Origin: Bryobacterales bacterium
Lineage (GTDB): Bacteria; Acidobacteriota; Terriglobia; Bryobacterales; Bryobacteraceae
Reading direction: 5' to 3'
Assembly (NCBI GenBank): GCA_003135055.1
Contig: PLDF01000180.1
Location: 1-56,795, forward strand
DNA length: 56,795 nt
Shown: positions 39,002-47,894 of the stretch, one piece after another
How positions within the stretch are numbered: position 1 is the first letter of the stretch
How the letters are laid out: every line of letters starts with the position of its first letter
The notes under the pieces: model-generated
Told to the model about the DNA's origin: nothing
What the model saw: the letters and a program-made list of their open reading frames with translations, nothing else
Database searches by the model: none
Made by a program: the position numbers and the translations under genes

Positions 39002-41131
39002 CTATCCCCATAACTGACGCTTCGCCACCTTGCGGGTCAGTCCGCGAATCACGCGCTCCGTATAGTCACCGAAGGGCATATCGGTAGTCAGGTAAGTCCA
39101 CGTGGCGCCGCGTTGCGATGGGTCTATCCCGCTCGCACGAGCCGCCTCTAATCGCGCGGCGGTCTCCGGCTCGATTTGCTCGTCCAATTCGCGATACAAC
39201 ACGTCCACCTTCGTGAGATACGCGTACAGCGGATCGTGGCCCGTGTACCCCTGCCAGTGAATGCCCGCGCGCAGCTCGGTTACGGTTTCCAGATACACCG
39301 ACCACAGATCGTCGATGGTGCGTAGCGCCACCAACCGCTCCAGCTCCGGACCGTCCGACCGCAGAATCGCCTGCCTCCGCTCTTGAATCCGCTGGCGCTG
39401 GCCTTCCATCACCGACTCGTACTTGTTCAGGAACAAGCGGATCTCCAGGTTCTGCCCTTCCACCAACCGCTGGATGCTCTCCGCGTCGTGACGATGCTCC
39501 GGATGATCGACGCCGTACTGCACCATCAACTGGTCTTCCATGGAAACGAAGAAGCGCGAGCGGCCCGGATCGCCCTGACGCCCCGAGCGGCCGCGAAGCT
39601 GATGATCGATGCGGCGGCTCTCATGCCGGTTCATGCCGATCACGTACAGCCCGCCCAAGTCCGCCACGCCTTCGCCCAGGCGGATATCGACGCCGCGCCC
39701 GGCCATGTTCGTCGATATCGTCACCACGCCGCGCTCGCCGGCCCGCGCCACAATTCCGGCTTCTTCCTCTTCGTTGCGCGCGTTCAGCACGGCGTGCGGA
39801 ATCCCGGTGAGCCGCGCGCTGAGGCGCTCGGATTCCTCCACGCTGGCGGTACCCACCAGAATGGGCTGTCCGGTGGCGTGGACGGCGCCGATCTCTTCGA
39901 TCACGGTCTCTTCCTTGTCGCGCTTGGTGGGGAAGACGGCGTCGGCTTCGTCGACGCGGATCAAGGGGCGGTTGGTCGGAATCACGGCGACGTCCATTCC
40001 GTAAAAGCGCCGGAACTGGTCGGCCTGCGTGGCCGCGGTGCCGGTCATGCCGCAGGCTTGCGGATAGAGCGCCACCAGATTCTGAAGCGTGATGGAGGCG
40101 AGCACGCGCCCCTGCTTGCGGAACGGCAGCCCCTCTTTGGCTTCGATCGCCGTGTGCAATCCGGCTGGCCAGCGGCGGTCCGGAGCGATGCGCCCTTTGA
40201 ACTGGTCCACCGATTCAATGGCGCGGTCTTTGACCACGTAGTCCACATCGCGGCGCAACAGCGCGTGCGCGTGGATGGCGTTGTGTACCGCCGTATAGGC
40301 GGCCAGATTCCGTTCCGCGTAGAGATTTCCAATGCGAAAATAGCTTTCGGCGGCATGCGCGCCCGCGTCGGTGAGCGCGATGTTGCGGCCATACTCGTCC
40401 AGCGTGAAATCGAGGCCGCGGCGGAAGCGGCGCACCAGCGGGTCCGCGCGCCGCGCCAGGGCTTCTTCATCCTCTTCGCCGCCCGCCAGCACCAGCGGGA
40501 TGCGCGCTTCATCGATCAGGATGGAATCGGCCTCGTCGATCACCGCGGCTTGAAACGGGCGGTGGACTTGATCTTCCAAGCGCAGCGCCAACTGATCGCG
40601 CAGAAAGTCGAAGCCGATCTCGTTGGCTGTAGCGTAGGTGATGTCGCAGGCATACGCGTGGCGGCGCTCGTCCGCGCTCATGGTCTGCTGAATGCAACCC
40701 ACGGTGAGGCCGAGCGATTCGTAAATCGCGCCCATCCATTTGGCATCGCGCCGGGCGAGGTAGTCGTTGACGGTCATCACGTGGACGCCGCGGCCCTCGC
40801 GCGCATACCACGCCACGGCGGGCGTGCACGCCAGCGTCTTGCCCTCGCCGGTCTGCATCTCAGCCACGCGTCCGCGCCCCAGCGCGAGCGCGCCTTGCAA
40901 CTGGACGTCGAACATCTCCATGCCCACGGTGCGCGCGGCGACTACGGCGACGATGGCGACGGTCTCGGCGAGATCTTTCGAGTTGCGAAAGGCTTCGCGC
41001 AGGGGATTACTTGATGCAACGACATTTGATCCAAGGGCGCCCGCCTTCGCAAGTTCCGCGCGGCGGCGATTGATGTGCGCGGTCTCCGCGGCCGCCGAGG
41101 GACCGCCGAACCAGGAACGCAGCAGGCTCAT
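39002..41131 (-). CDS. accessory SecA-type preprotein translocase ATPase (SecA2-like)
   Basis: 709 residues, shorter than housekeeping SecA (about 800-900). Walker A is MQTGEGKT (about 92-99), DEAD-box IDEADSILIDEARIPLVL follows, NMAGRGVDIRLGEGVADLGGLYVIGMNRHESRRIDHQLRGRSGRQGD covers motifs IV-VI. The helical wing and scaffold are short and no C-terminal zinc-binding SEC-C motif exists. Accessory SecAs export a few special substrates (signal-less or glycosylated). It is directly after a hypothetical gene (27-base gap), probably in the same operon, so that protein may be its client or partner. A housekeeping SecA is not in the window. Confidence 0.85.
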   Translation of the reverse strand: MSLLRSWFGGPSAAAETAHINRRRAELAKAGALGSNVVASSNPLREAFRNSKDLAETVAIVAVVAARTVGMEMFDVQLQGALALGRGRVAEMQTGEGKTLACTPAVAWYAREGRGVHVMTVNDYLARRDAKWMGAIYESLGLTVGCIQQTMSADERRHAYACDITYATANEIGFDFLRDQLALRLEDQVHRPFQAAVIDEADSILIDEARIPLVLAGGEEDEEALARRADPLVRRFRRGLDFTLDEYGRNIALTDAGAHAAESYFRIGNLYAERNLAAYTAVHNAIHAHALLRRDVDYVVKDRAIESVDQFKGRIAPDRRWPAGLHTAIEAKEGLPFRKQGRVLASITLQNLVALYPQACGMTGTAATQADQFRRFYGMDVAVIPTNRPLIRVDEADAVFPTKRDKEETVIEEIGAVHATGQPILVGTASVEESERLSARLTGIPHAVLNARNEEEEAGIVARAGERGVVTISTNMAGRGVDIRLGEGVADLGGLYVIGMNRHESRRIDHQLRGRSGRQGDPGRSRFFVSMEDQLMVQYGVDHPEHRHDAESIQRLVEGQNLEIRLFLNKYESVMEGQRQRIQERRQAILRSDGPELERLVALRTIDDLWSVYLETVTELRAGIHWQGYTGHDPLYAYLTKVDVLYRELDEQIEPETAARLEAARASGIDPSQRGATWTYLTTDMPFGDYTERVIRGLTRKVAKRQLWG

Positions 41132-41158
41132 GGCAATATGCTCATAAGCAATCGACGC

Positions 41159-41704
41159 TCACGCGAGCCCAGTCTTAGCGGCGCAGTGATCGAAGAGCAG
41201 TTGCCACTCGGCGCGTTGCGTCTCGATCGCCATGCGCTCTATCTCGGAACCGGGCTGCTGCCGCGCGCGCTCGCACATTTCGATGAAGGCGATGGGGTCC
41301 CAGCGCGGGCCGAAATCGACGCCGATCTGCGCGGCTTGTTTGCGCAGCGCTGGAAAGATGGGGTGCGCGCCTACCTGGCGGAACCAATAGCCGGCATTCC
41401 CCGCGTCCGGCTCCTGCCGGTGCACGATGGCGTGCCAGTAACTACCCTCGGGCGAGGAGATATTTTGCGCGATTTCGTGGGCTTCGTGCCAGCAGGAGAA
41501 GTAGAGATACAGACCGGCCAGCGCGGCTTCGGGCAGCAGCTTGCGCCGCGCCAGGGCTTCGAGCGCCGCTTTCGCCTCATGGGAAGAGCGCGGCCCATGG
41601 ACTAGCGACGGCCCATGGACCAACGGCATCAGCCGCTCGCCGTCGCCATCGAGCGCGAGAATCGCAGCCACTTCCGGGCCGTATGCTTTCGGATCGAACT
41701 GCAT
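41159..41704 (-). CDS. conserved hypothetical protein upstream of the accessory SecA gene
   Basis: 181 residues from ATG 41704 (AGGAAAGAGG lies 7 bases upstream; the ATG at 41731 does not fit). Helical protein with [67 protein letters not shown] plus [10 protein letters not shown] gives several His/Asp/Glu that could bind metal. A duplicated [10 protein letters not shown] spacer lies near residue 38. A family seen beside other genes in acidobacteria; function unknown. Confidence 0.6.
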   Translation of the reverse strand: MQFDPKAYGPEVAAILALDGDGERLMPLVHGPSLVHGPRSSHEAKAALEALARRKLLPEAALAGLYLYFSCWHEAHEIAQNISSPEGSYWHAIVHRQEPDAGNAGYWFRQVGAHPIFPALRKQAAQIGVDFGPRWDPIAFIEMCERARQQPGSEIERMAIETQRAEWQLLFDHCAAKTGLA

Positions 41705-42068
41705 GTGTCCTCTCTTTCCTCCCCCCATCAATGGTAACGGGTCGATGCGGGCATGCCGAAGTGTTGGAAATTAGGCCGGAGAGACCACGAAAGGCCGTAT
41801 CCGGAAAGGCCTGAGCATCGATCATGGCGGAGAGCGTGGGTGGGAGGAAGTCGAAATTTGCGGGTAATCCTGGCGCCCGAGGAGAAGGTCTCGGCGTGAG
41901 AGCGGAAGAGCAGCGCGGGGGTTTGTTGTGGAAGCGCAAGGCTTCGTAGCTCGCAGCTTTTGAGTAAAATGCCATCCCGGCATGGCGCGGGAGGGCCGAA
42001 GAAAAAACGCGTTCACACGAGTGTGAACGCTGCACGCATGAGTGCGTGCGCCACGATGGCGCTGGCCA
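41705..42068. other. intergenic region containing family A repeat
   Basis: Upstream part holds no gene. A GGGAGGGCCGAAG leader and the family A repeat at 42009-42049 are the only structure seen. Convergent to the secreted-protein gene end at 42069. Confidence 0.5.
42009..42049. repeat. repeat family A, best copy
   Basis: Hairpin 1: GCGTTCACAC-GA-GTGTGAACGC (42009-42030), a 10-bp stem. Hairpin 2: GCACGCA-TGAG-TGCGTGC (42032-42049). The reverse complement of 54122-54162 is the same 41 bases with a single change. GCCAC follows in all copies. Confidence 0.88.
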
Positions 42069-45000
42069 CTACTGCGCCACGAAAATCATCACTCCGTTTG
42101 CGGTCTGCACTCCGCCGACCGACGCCTGCACCGCGACCGCACCTGCCGGGGCCGCTGCCGGAATCCGGATCGTCACCTGGTATAACCCGGCGTCTCCTGC
42201 TGTCAGAACCGTACTGACTACTTGAGCCGCTACCCCGCCGATCGTCACCATTGGGGTGGTGACCGCCGCGGGCGCGCCGGTCACTAAAGCGCCGGCCGCC
42301 ACAGCGGGGTTGGTGGCGCCGAAGCCGGTGCCCCACAATACAACAAAGTCGCCGGGCTTGGCCGCTACGGCTCCGGGAACGGCGGATGGGTCGGCCACTG
42401 GCGTGTAGCCGGGCAGGCGCGAGGCGGAAGCGTAATCGGTTCCCGGATATTGAAAGAACGCGGGCGCGGCGGGCTGCAGTTGCACGGTGGCCGGGGCGCT
42501 GATGGCGCCGTTGTTGCTCACCACCACATTCACTGAACCGAGTGTGGCATCCGAGGGCGCCTGCACGTTGATTTGGGCTGGACTGACGTAAGCCACGAAG
42601 GCCGGCTTGCCATCGACGGTGACGCTGACGCCGTCGAGCGAAGTGGGCAAGTTGCCGTTGACGATTTCGCCGGCGTTCCAGCTTTGGCCGGTGTTGGTGT
42701 TGGCCAGATTGGAGCCCAGGATAGCTACCCAGGAGCCCGCTTCGATGCCGGGTTGGAGACTGGCGCCATTGACGACGGAGGTGATGACCGGCGCGGCGGG
42801 CGGCTGTAACTTCGCGACGAAAACATCGCCATACCCCGGCGACGGCAGGTGCACGCCACTTGAGACGGGGAAGTCGATGGCCGACCATGACTGTCCCGCG
42901 AGAATCACGTTGCCCTGGGAATCGACCGCGACCGCAAGGGCGCCGTCATCCTGCGAACCGCCCAGGTAAGTGGAGTAAGTCAGCTTACTGCCATCCGCGG
43001 AGATGGTTGACGCGAAGGCGTCCGCCAATCCAGCGTTGGCGGCCTGTTGCGGGAATGCCACTTGGAAATCCATGCTGCGGGTTCCACCGGCCACCACCAC
43101 GTTTCCGGCCGCGTCGAGAGCGATGCCGGAGATCCAATTCTGCGTTTCGAACACATTGGGTTGGGCGGCGTAGGTCGCGTACGCCTCCGCGGAGGCGTGA
43201 CCGCGCAGGTAGGTGGAGTAGACGATGCTCGACCCGTCCGGACTGAGCTTGGTGACGAAGCCGCTCGCCCCATTCAGGTTTACGGCGGCGTAGAGCGTGC
43301 TCGTAGTGGCTCCGGCCGTCCCGGCTGGAAATATGGCGGAGATCGCGGGGCCAATTCCGGGAGGGCCGAACGGCGGAACCGGGGAACCGATGGCCGTCCA
43401 CGTCTGGGCGTGGTCGCTCGAAGTGAACATGCCGTTGGCATAGACCGCCGCATAGAGCGTTCCACTGGGGTCCACCGCGACGGTGGCTGAGGTGGAGTCG
43501 GCGCCCGGCGGGGGAGTGACCGGCGTCCAAGTGACGCCGCCATCGGCGCTGCGATAGGCGAGGCCGTCGTATACGGTCGATGGGTTCGTGGACCCGTCCA
43601 CGATCAGGCCGGGCGGGACGATTGGCGACGGTGAATTGGTCACTACCCAATCGGCGCCGCCGTCGGTGCTGCGATAAATGTACGGGCTTTGATTGTTGGC
43701 GCAGAAGAAACCGCAGAAAAGGACGTTCGAGATCGCGAAGATATTGCCGCTCACACGCGGGTCGAGCACCATGGATTGCACACTGCCCGGGAACGTCACG
43801 GGATTCCAGGTAGCGCCGCCGTCGGTGCTCTTCCGCAGAGGGGCGCCGACTTCCCAGACGATGTTGGGGTTCTGCGCATCCACTTCAAGTTGGGTAATTG
43901 AGGCCGGCGGAGAATCGATAAGCGTCCAGCTATTGGCGCCATCCACGGTCTTATAGACGGCGCTTGCAGTGGCCTCATAAGCCGGCGCGGCGGCCGCATA
44001 CAAGGTCTGCGAATGGACCGGATCGATGGCGAGTACCTGCACGCTGGCACTGGCGATGCCGCTATTGGCCGCGGCCCAGGTCGCACCGCCATCCACGCTC
44101 TTGAAGATGCCGAGATCCGTCGTTGCGGCGTAGATCGTGTTGGGCGCCGCCGGGTCCACCACCAACGTCTGCGGAAGCGCGAACGGCAGAGCGTCCATGG
44201 GCGTCCAGGTGGCGCCGATATCGGTGCTCTTCCAAAGCGGACGCGCGCCCAGCGAACTCTGCAGCGGCTTCACTAATGGGAAATTGGCCGACGAGGTGCT
44301 GCCCGCTATGTATGCCGCACCGGTGCTGTCCACCGCGATCGCCGCTCCGGTCGCGCTGACGCTGCCACCCAAAGCGGTCTCGTAGATTTTCTTCGATCCA
44401 TCGGGCGAGATCTTGAAGACGATGGCATACGCGTTGCCCGGCGGGCCGAAGGTTTGCGTGGCGCTGGAGGGATTGACCGACGAGACCGATCCCGTGACAT
44501 AAACGCTGCCTGCCGCATCCACGGCGATTGCGCCGGCGCTGCCGGAGGGATGGATGAAGGTGTAAACCACCGCGCCCTGAAGGTCCAGTTTAGTGACGAA
44601 GATGCCGAACAGGTTGGGGACATTCGGAGCGCCAGGGAAGCCCGTTGCCGATTGGGAAGTCCCTGTGACGTAAGCATTCCCTGCAGCGTCGAGCGCGATG
44701 CCGGCGGCGCCGTCGTCGCCGGGGCCACCCAGGAACGTGGAATACAGAAGCTTGGTCCCGGTGGGGTCGAGCTTCGCCACAAAGGCATCGAAGTCGTCCG
44801 AGGCGCCACTGTCCAACGTTCCCTGGAGCGGGTTGACCAGCGGAAAATTCGCGGAGCGCGTCCATCCGGCGACCCACACGTTGCCGGCGCCATCCACGGC
44901 TACGCCGGTGGCCCAATCGTCGAGAATGCCGCCGAGGTAGGTGGCCCAGAGCATTGCGCCATCCGGCCCGAACTTGGCCACGAAGGCGTCGCAAGTGCCG

Positions 45001-45257
45001 CCAAACTTGGTCTGCGCCGCTCCGGCTGTGACCGGAAAGTCGGACGAATAAGTTAAGCCCGCGACGTAGACGTTGCCTTGAGCGTCGGTTGCCAGCGAGG
45101 AGGCGTAGTCCTGGCCGAGGCCGCCGAAGATGGTGGAGAAGGCGCTGGGCCCGGCGGCATTTGCTGTTGTTAGGGACCATGCTATGGACCAAAGCGCCAC
45201 AGCCGCTGGGACACACCGGCGCCAAACCCGCGCGCCGGCCCGGTCTAGACTCATCAT
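42069..45257 (-). CDS. secreted SBBP-type beta-propeller protein with Solibacter C-terminal domain
   Basis: About 1060 residues from ATG 45257 (GGAG 9 bases upstream). A signal peptide (VALWSIAWSLTTANAA) leads to SBBP-type propeller repeats with DAQGNVYVAG, GPDGAMLWATYLGG and ATGVAVDGAGNVWVAG; a middle set of sortilin/photosystem-type neuraminidase-like repeats reads STDGGATWNPV, SVDGGATWAAAN and RSADGGVTWTPV; more SBBP repeats follow, then the Solibacter-type C-terminal domain (VNGASLQPGIEAGSWVAILG...YQVTIRIP). Outer-surface adhesion or enzyme-like function is possible; the Solibacter domain's role is unknown. One of three such proteins in the window. Confidence 0.88.
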   Translation of the reverse strand: MMSLDRAGARVWRRCVPAAVALWSIAWSLTTANAAGPSAFSTIFGGLGQDYASSLATDAQGNVYVAGLTYSSDFPVTAGAAQTKFGGTCDAFVAKFGPDGAMLWATYLGGILDDWATGVAVDGAGNVWVAGWTRSANFPLVNPLQGTLDSGASDDFDAFVAKLDPTGTKLLYSTFLGGPGDDGAAGIALDAAGNAYVTGTSQSATGFPGAPNVPNLFGIFVTKLDLQGAVVYTFIHPSGSAGAIAVDAAGSVYVTGSVSSVNPSSATQTFGPPGNAYAIVFKISPDGSKKIYETALGGSVSATGAAIAVDSTGAAYIAGSTSSANFPLVKPLQSSLGARPLWKSTDIGATWTPMDALPFALPQTLVVDPAAPNTIYAATTDLGIFKSVDGGATWAAANSGIASASVQVLAIDPVHSQTLYAAAAPAYEATASAVYKTVDGANSWTLIDSPPASITQLEVDAQNPNIVWEVGAPLRKSTDGGATWNPVTFPGSVQSMVLDPRVSGNIFAISNVLFCGFFCANNQSPYIYRSTDGGADWVVTNSPSPIVPPGLIVDGSTNPSTVYDGLAYRSADGGVTWTPVTPPPGADSTSATVAVDPSGTLYAAVYANGMFTSSDHAQTWTAIGSPVPPFGPPGIGPAISAIFPAGTAGATTSTLYAAVNLNGASGFVTKLSPDGSSIVYSTYLRGHASAEAYATYAAQPNVFETQNWISGIALDAAGNVVVAGGTRSMDFQVAFPQQAANAGLADAFASTISADGSKLTYSTYLGGSQDDGALAVAVDSQGNVILAGQSWSAIDFPVSSGVHLPSPGYGDVFVAKLQPPAAPVITSVVNGASLQPGIEAGSWVAILGSNLANTNTGQSWNAGEIVNGNLPTSLDGVSVTVDGKPAFVAYVSPAQINVQAPSDATLGSVNVVVSNNGAISAPATVQLQPAAPAFFQYPGTDYASASRLPGYTPVADPSAVPGAVAAKPGDFVVLWGTGFGATNPAVAAGALVTGAPAAVTTPMVTIGGVAAQVVSTVLTAGDAGLYQVTIRIPAAAPAGAVAVQASVGGVQTANGVMIFVAQ

Positions 45258-45488
45258 TTCCGGTGTCTCCGATCTACTCACGCGGGATTACTGAGCAGAA
45301 GTCATGCTAGGTTACAAGGTTTAAGTAAAGCCCCACTTCGAGTTTGACACGGCGCCGGCCTGGCTGCGGCTGCGTGAAGGACAGCAGGCTGGATCTCCCG
45401 CATCTAATAATAAGCCTGATGTTCGTGGGCCGGAGACTCCCTACCACCGCGGCCTCATCCTGCAAGGACTCCGCGAGCACGGCCGGGA

Positions 45489-45719
45489 CTAGTTCGATAT
45501 CGCGATTAGCGGGTTATTCGAGGCTTGACCCGAGATGGTAATCACCAATGGGTGATCCCCGGCGTCTACCTTCGGAACCACGAAATCCGCCTGATATAAC
45601 CCAATAGAACCGGGAGTCAAACCCATGTAAGTGATGCTGGTGGCGGCAACCCCGCTTACCGTCACGGTGTTCGGTCCGGACACCGGGGAAAACCCCGGCG
45701 GCGTGACAGCCCCAGTCAC
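45489..45719 (-). pseudogene. detached C-terminal part of the split Solibacter-type secreted protein
   Basis: 76 codons with VTGAVTPPGFSPVSGPNTVT then YQADFVVPKVDAGDHPLVITISG, the second half of the same Solibacter-type C-terminal domain. The upstream frame stops with NASGRW, where this frame would continue LVTGAVTPPG. They are related by a single-base shift at about 45720-45724 (GGTGACTGG). The GTG could act as a restart, but it lies inside a folded domain, so a frameshift is more likely than an intended pair. Confidence 0.7.
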
Positions 45720-47707
45720 CAGCGGCCCGAGGCGTTCACCGGCCCGCCGCCGGTAAAGTACGCCACCAGCGTATCGCCAACCTTGGCGGGCGAGGTGGGC
45801 GAATTTGTGCTGCCATCCAGGTTCACCACCTCCGCGCGATTATTCCCGTATACGAAGATCTCCGGCGTTCCCGTGGCAGGGATTATGACAGCCACCGCGT
45901 TGCTGGTGGAAGAGCCATTCTTCACGATTACCGTCGCCACGCCAGGCTTAATGTCCTCGGGCATCTGCGCGTTAATTTGGCCCGGGTCCACATAAAACAG
46001 CGGCGCCAATTCCCCATTAACCGTCACCGTGGTGGTAAGCGCCGTCGTGGGCAGCGGAACAAAAGTAGGCTGGTCTACCTTGGTTGCCAGATTCGTGCCG
46101 AAAATAGAAAAGACGCTCCCAGCGGGCGTCTGGCCGGGAAGGAAACTGGCAGCGTTATCCACCGCCTGCCCGGGATTGACAAATGCAGCGCGCCCGGTGC
46201 CGGTGAAGATCAACTGCGGGTTGGCGGCCACCAATTCGAAGTTCGCCGCCGCCGCGCCAAAAATGGATATCGACCCCGCGTACTTGTTACCGGCGGTGTC
46301 GGTGAGGGTAACAGAACCGAGACACGCGGACGTAACCGTATAAGTTCCCGTTGCCGATACGTTGGCCGTAGCAGTGCTCGACGCCTGAGTCCAGTTGGCG
46401 GTCACATTGCCTTGCCCATCGAACTGCATCACGCCCGCGATATCGACAACCCCCGTATCCGTTGAGCCGGAAAGCGAGTTGCCAGGGGCGCTGAAGGGCC
46501 ACTCACCCGACAGCGTGCTCGCCGCGCAGGCACTGGGCTGAATAGTGCCGCCTCCGTTGTAGGCATAGGTGGCGTCGGTCCCCACCAGCGTGAATGACTT
46601 TGCCTGTTGGGTGGTAGCGTCGAGCGAATAGGCCACTACCGCGAAGGCAGCCCCGCTCGCAACAGTGATCGATCCCTGGCAGTTGGATTGGAGCGAGTAA
46701 GTTCCGGAGTAAGTAAGCGGCGTTCCGAAGACCTGGCTCCCGTTGACGGCGTTGGACGTCAAGGTGAAGGTAACTTTGCCCTGCCCGTCGAACGTCGCGG
46801 CGCCGTCCGACGCCAGAATTTTCGTGATAACTCCCCCCGGGGCCAGCCGCCCGCTGAGCACAAGCTCATAGGTTCCGTTCAACGTCGAAGCGGCGCAGCC
46901 TGCCGCGAGGGTGACTTGAGTCGCGGAACCGGTTCCGTCAAAAACTAACTGTGGGGAACTAACGGCAAGGGCGAAATCGGGCGCGGTGGAATAGATGCTC
47001 AGTGAGAATGCATATTTGTTGCTCGATGCATCGGTGAGTGTGGCCGTCGCCAGGCATGTAGAGCTAACCGAATAGGTTCCGGTGGCCGCGATGGTGGTGA
47101 CGGCCAGGTTCGACACCTGGGCCCAGTTAGCGGTCACATTACCTTGCCCGTCGAACTGCAGTACGCCCGCCACATCGAGGACGCTCGTCACGGAGCCCCC
47201 GGAAAGGGCATCGCCGCTGGCGTTGAATTCGTGTATGCCCGATAGCGTGGACGGGCAGGAAGCCGGCTGAGCGTTGCCGGACCCGTTGTAGGCGTAGGCG
47301 GCGTCAGACCCGATCAGCGCGAACGCCTTTCCCTGCGAATAAGCCTCCACAGTGAAGGTAGCATTGTCCCCGCTGGTAATGCTAATCGATCCTATGCAGT
47401 TGGATTGCAGACTGTAAGAGCCGGAATACGCCAACGGCGTTCCGAAAGACTGGCTGCCGTTGGCGATATTGGCCGTCATTGTCAACGTGACTTTGCTGAG
47501 TCCGTCGAAAGCGGCAGTGCCAACCGCCTGGATCAGTTTCGAGACGGACCCGGCAGCCGTGGCTTGGCGGCCGTTCAAGGTGAACTGATAGACTCCGCTC
47601 AGAGTCGAAGACGTGCAAGAGCCGCCACCGATGGTTGTCTGCGCGAGAACCGGGACCGCTGCGAGGCAGAAAAGAATCGGCAGCGGAGTCAAGTATCGTA
47701 CCTTCAT
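45716..47707 (-). CDS. secreted repeat protein with Solibacter C-terminal domain (split by frameshift)
   Basis: 663 residues; ribosome binding site AAGGAG 5 bases before ATG. Signal peptide 1-22 (PLPILFCLAAVPVLA). Residues about 25-500 are four copies of an approximately 110-120-residue unit starting GG(G)SCTSSTLSGVYQF / SCPSTLSGIHEF / GCAASTLNGTYEL / ACAASTLSGEWPF, each with GDNATF- or GQGKVT-like strands, so an all-beta repeat. The first half of the TIGR03437-type domain follows (ATKVDQPTFVPLPTTALTTT...GDTLVAYFTGGGP) and ends early at 45716. With the neighbouring frame the domain is complete. Confidence 0.82.
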   Translation of the reverse strand: MKVRYLTPLPILFCLAAVPVLAQTTIGGGSCTSSTLSGVYQFTLNGRQATAAGSVSKLIQAVGTAAFDGLSKVTLTMTANIANGSQSFGTPLAYSGSYSLQSNCIGSISITSGDNATFTVEAYSQGKAFALIGSDAAYAYNGSGNAQPASCPSTLSGIHEFNASGDALSGGSVTSVLDVAGVLQFDGQGNVTANWAQVSNLAVTTIAATGTYSVSSTCLATATLTDASSNKYAFSLSIYSTAPDFALAVSSPQLVFDGTGSATQVTLAAGCAASTLNGTYELVLSGRLAPGGVITKILASDGAATFDGQGKVTFTLTSNAVNGSQVFGTPLTYSGTYSLQSNCQGSITVASGAAFAVVAYSLDATTQQAKSFTLVGTDATYAYNGGGTIQPSACAASTLSGEWPFSAPGNSLSGSTDTGVVDIAGVMQFDGQGNVTANWTQASSTATANVSATGTYTVTSACLGSVTLTDTAGNKYAGSISIFGAAAANFELVAANPQLIFTGTGRAAFVNPGQAVDNAASFLPGQTPAGSVFSIFGTNLATKVDQPTFVPLPTTALTTTVTVNGELAPLFYVDPGQINAQMPEDIKPGVATVIVKNGSSTSNAVAVIIPATGTPEIFVYGNNRAEVVNLDGSTNSPTSPAKVGDTLVAYFTGGGPVNASGRW

Positions 47708-47894
47708 GCACTCTCCTTAACAACAACACTTAACCCTAACCCGAAGCGCCGCTACAAGTTTAGCTATCGGCCTTTCGGACGTGTGTTTCCGCACCATCTG
47801 TCATGGGCGCGCGTTGTTAAAGGTATGACAACCCGGACAGGAATCGACATAGAAGCATCCTAACTGGTGGAGACCGACAAAAGCGCAGAACCAG

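Noticed and set aside
39383..41014. 543-codon plus frame opposite the SecA-like gene
   Set aside because: Shadow of SecA motifs; no ribosome binding site or known family.
45335..45492. about 50-codon plus frame ending GLREHGRD
   Set aside because: No start codon, no family; partly opposite the end of the secreted protein. Could be a gene fragment but support is insufficient.
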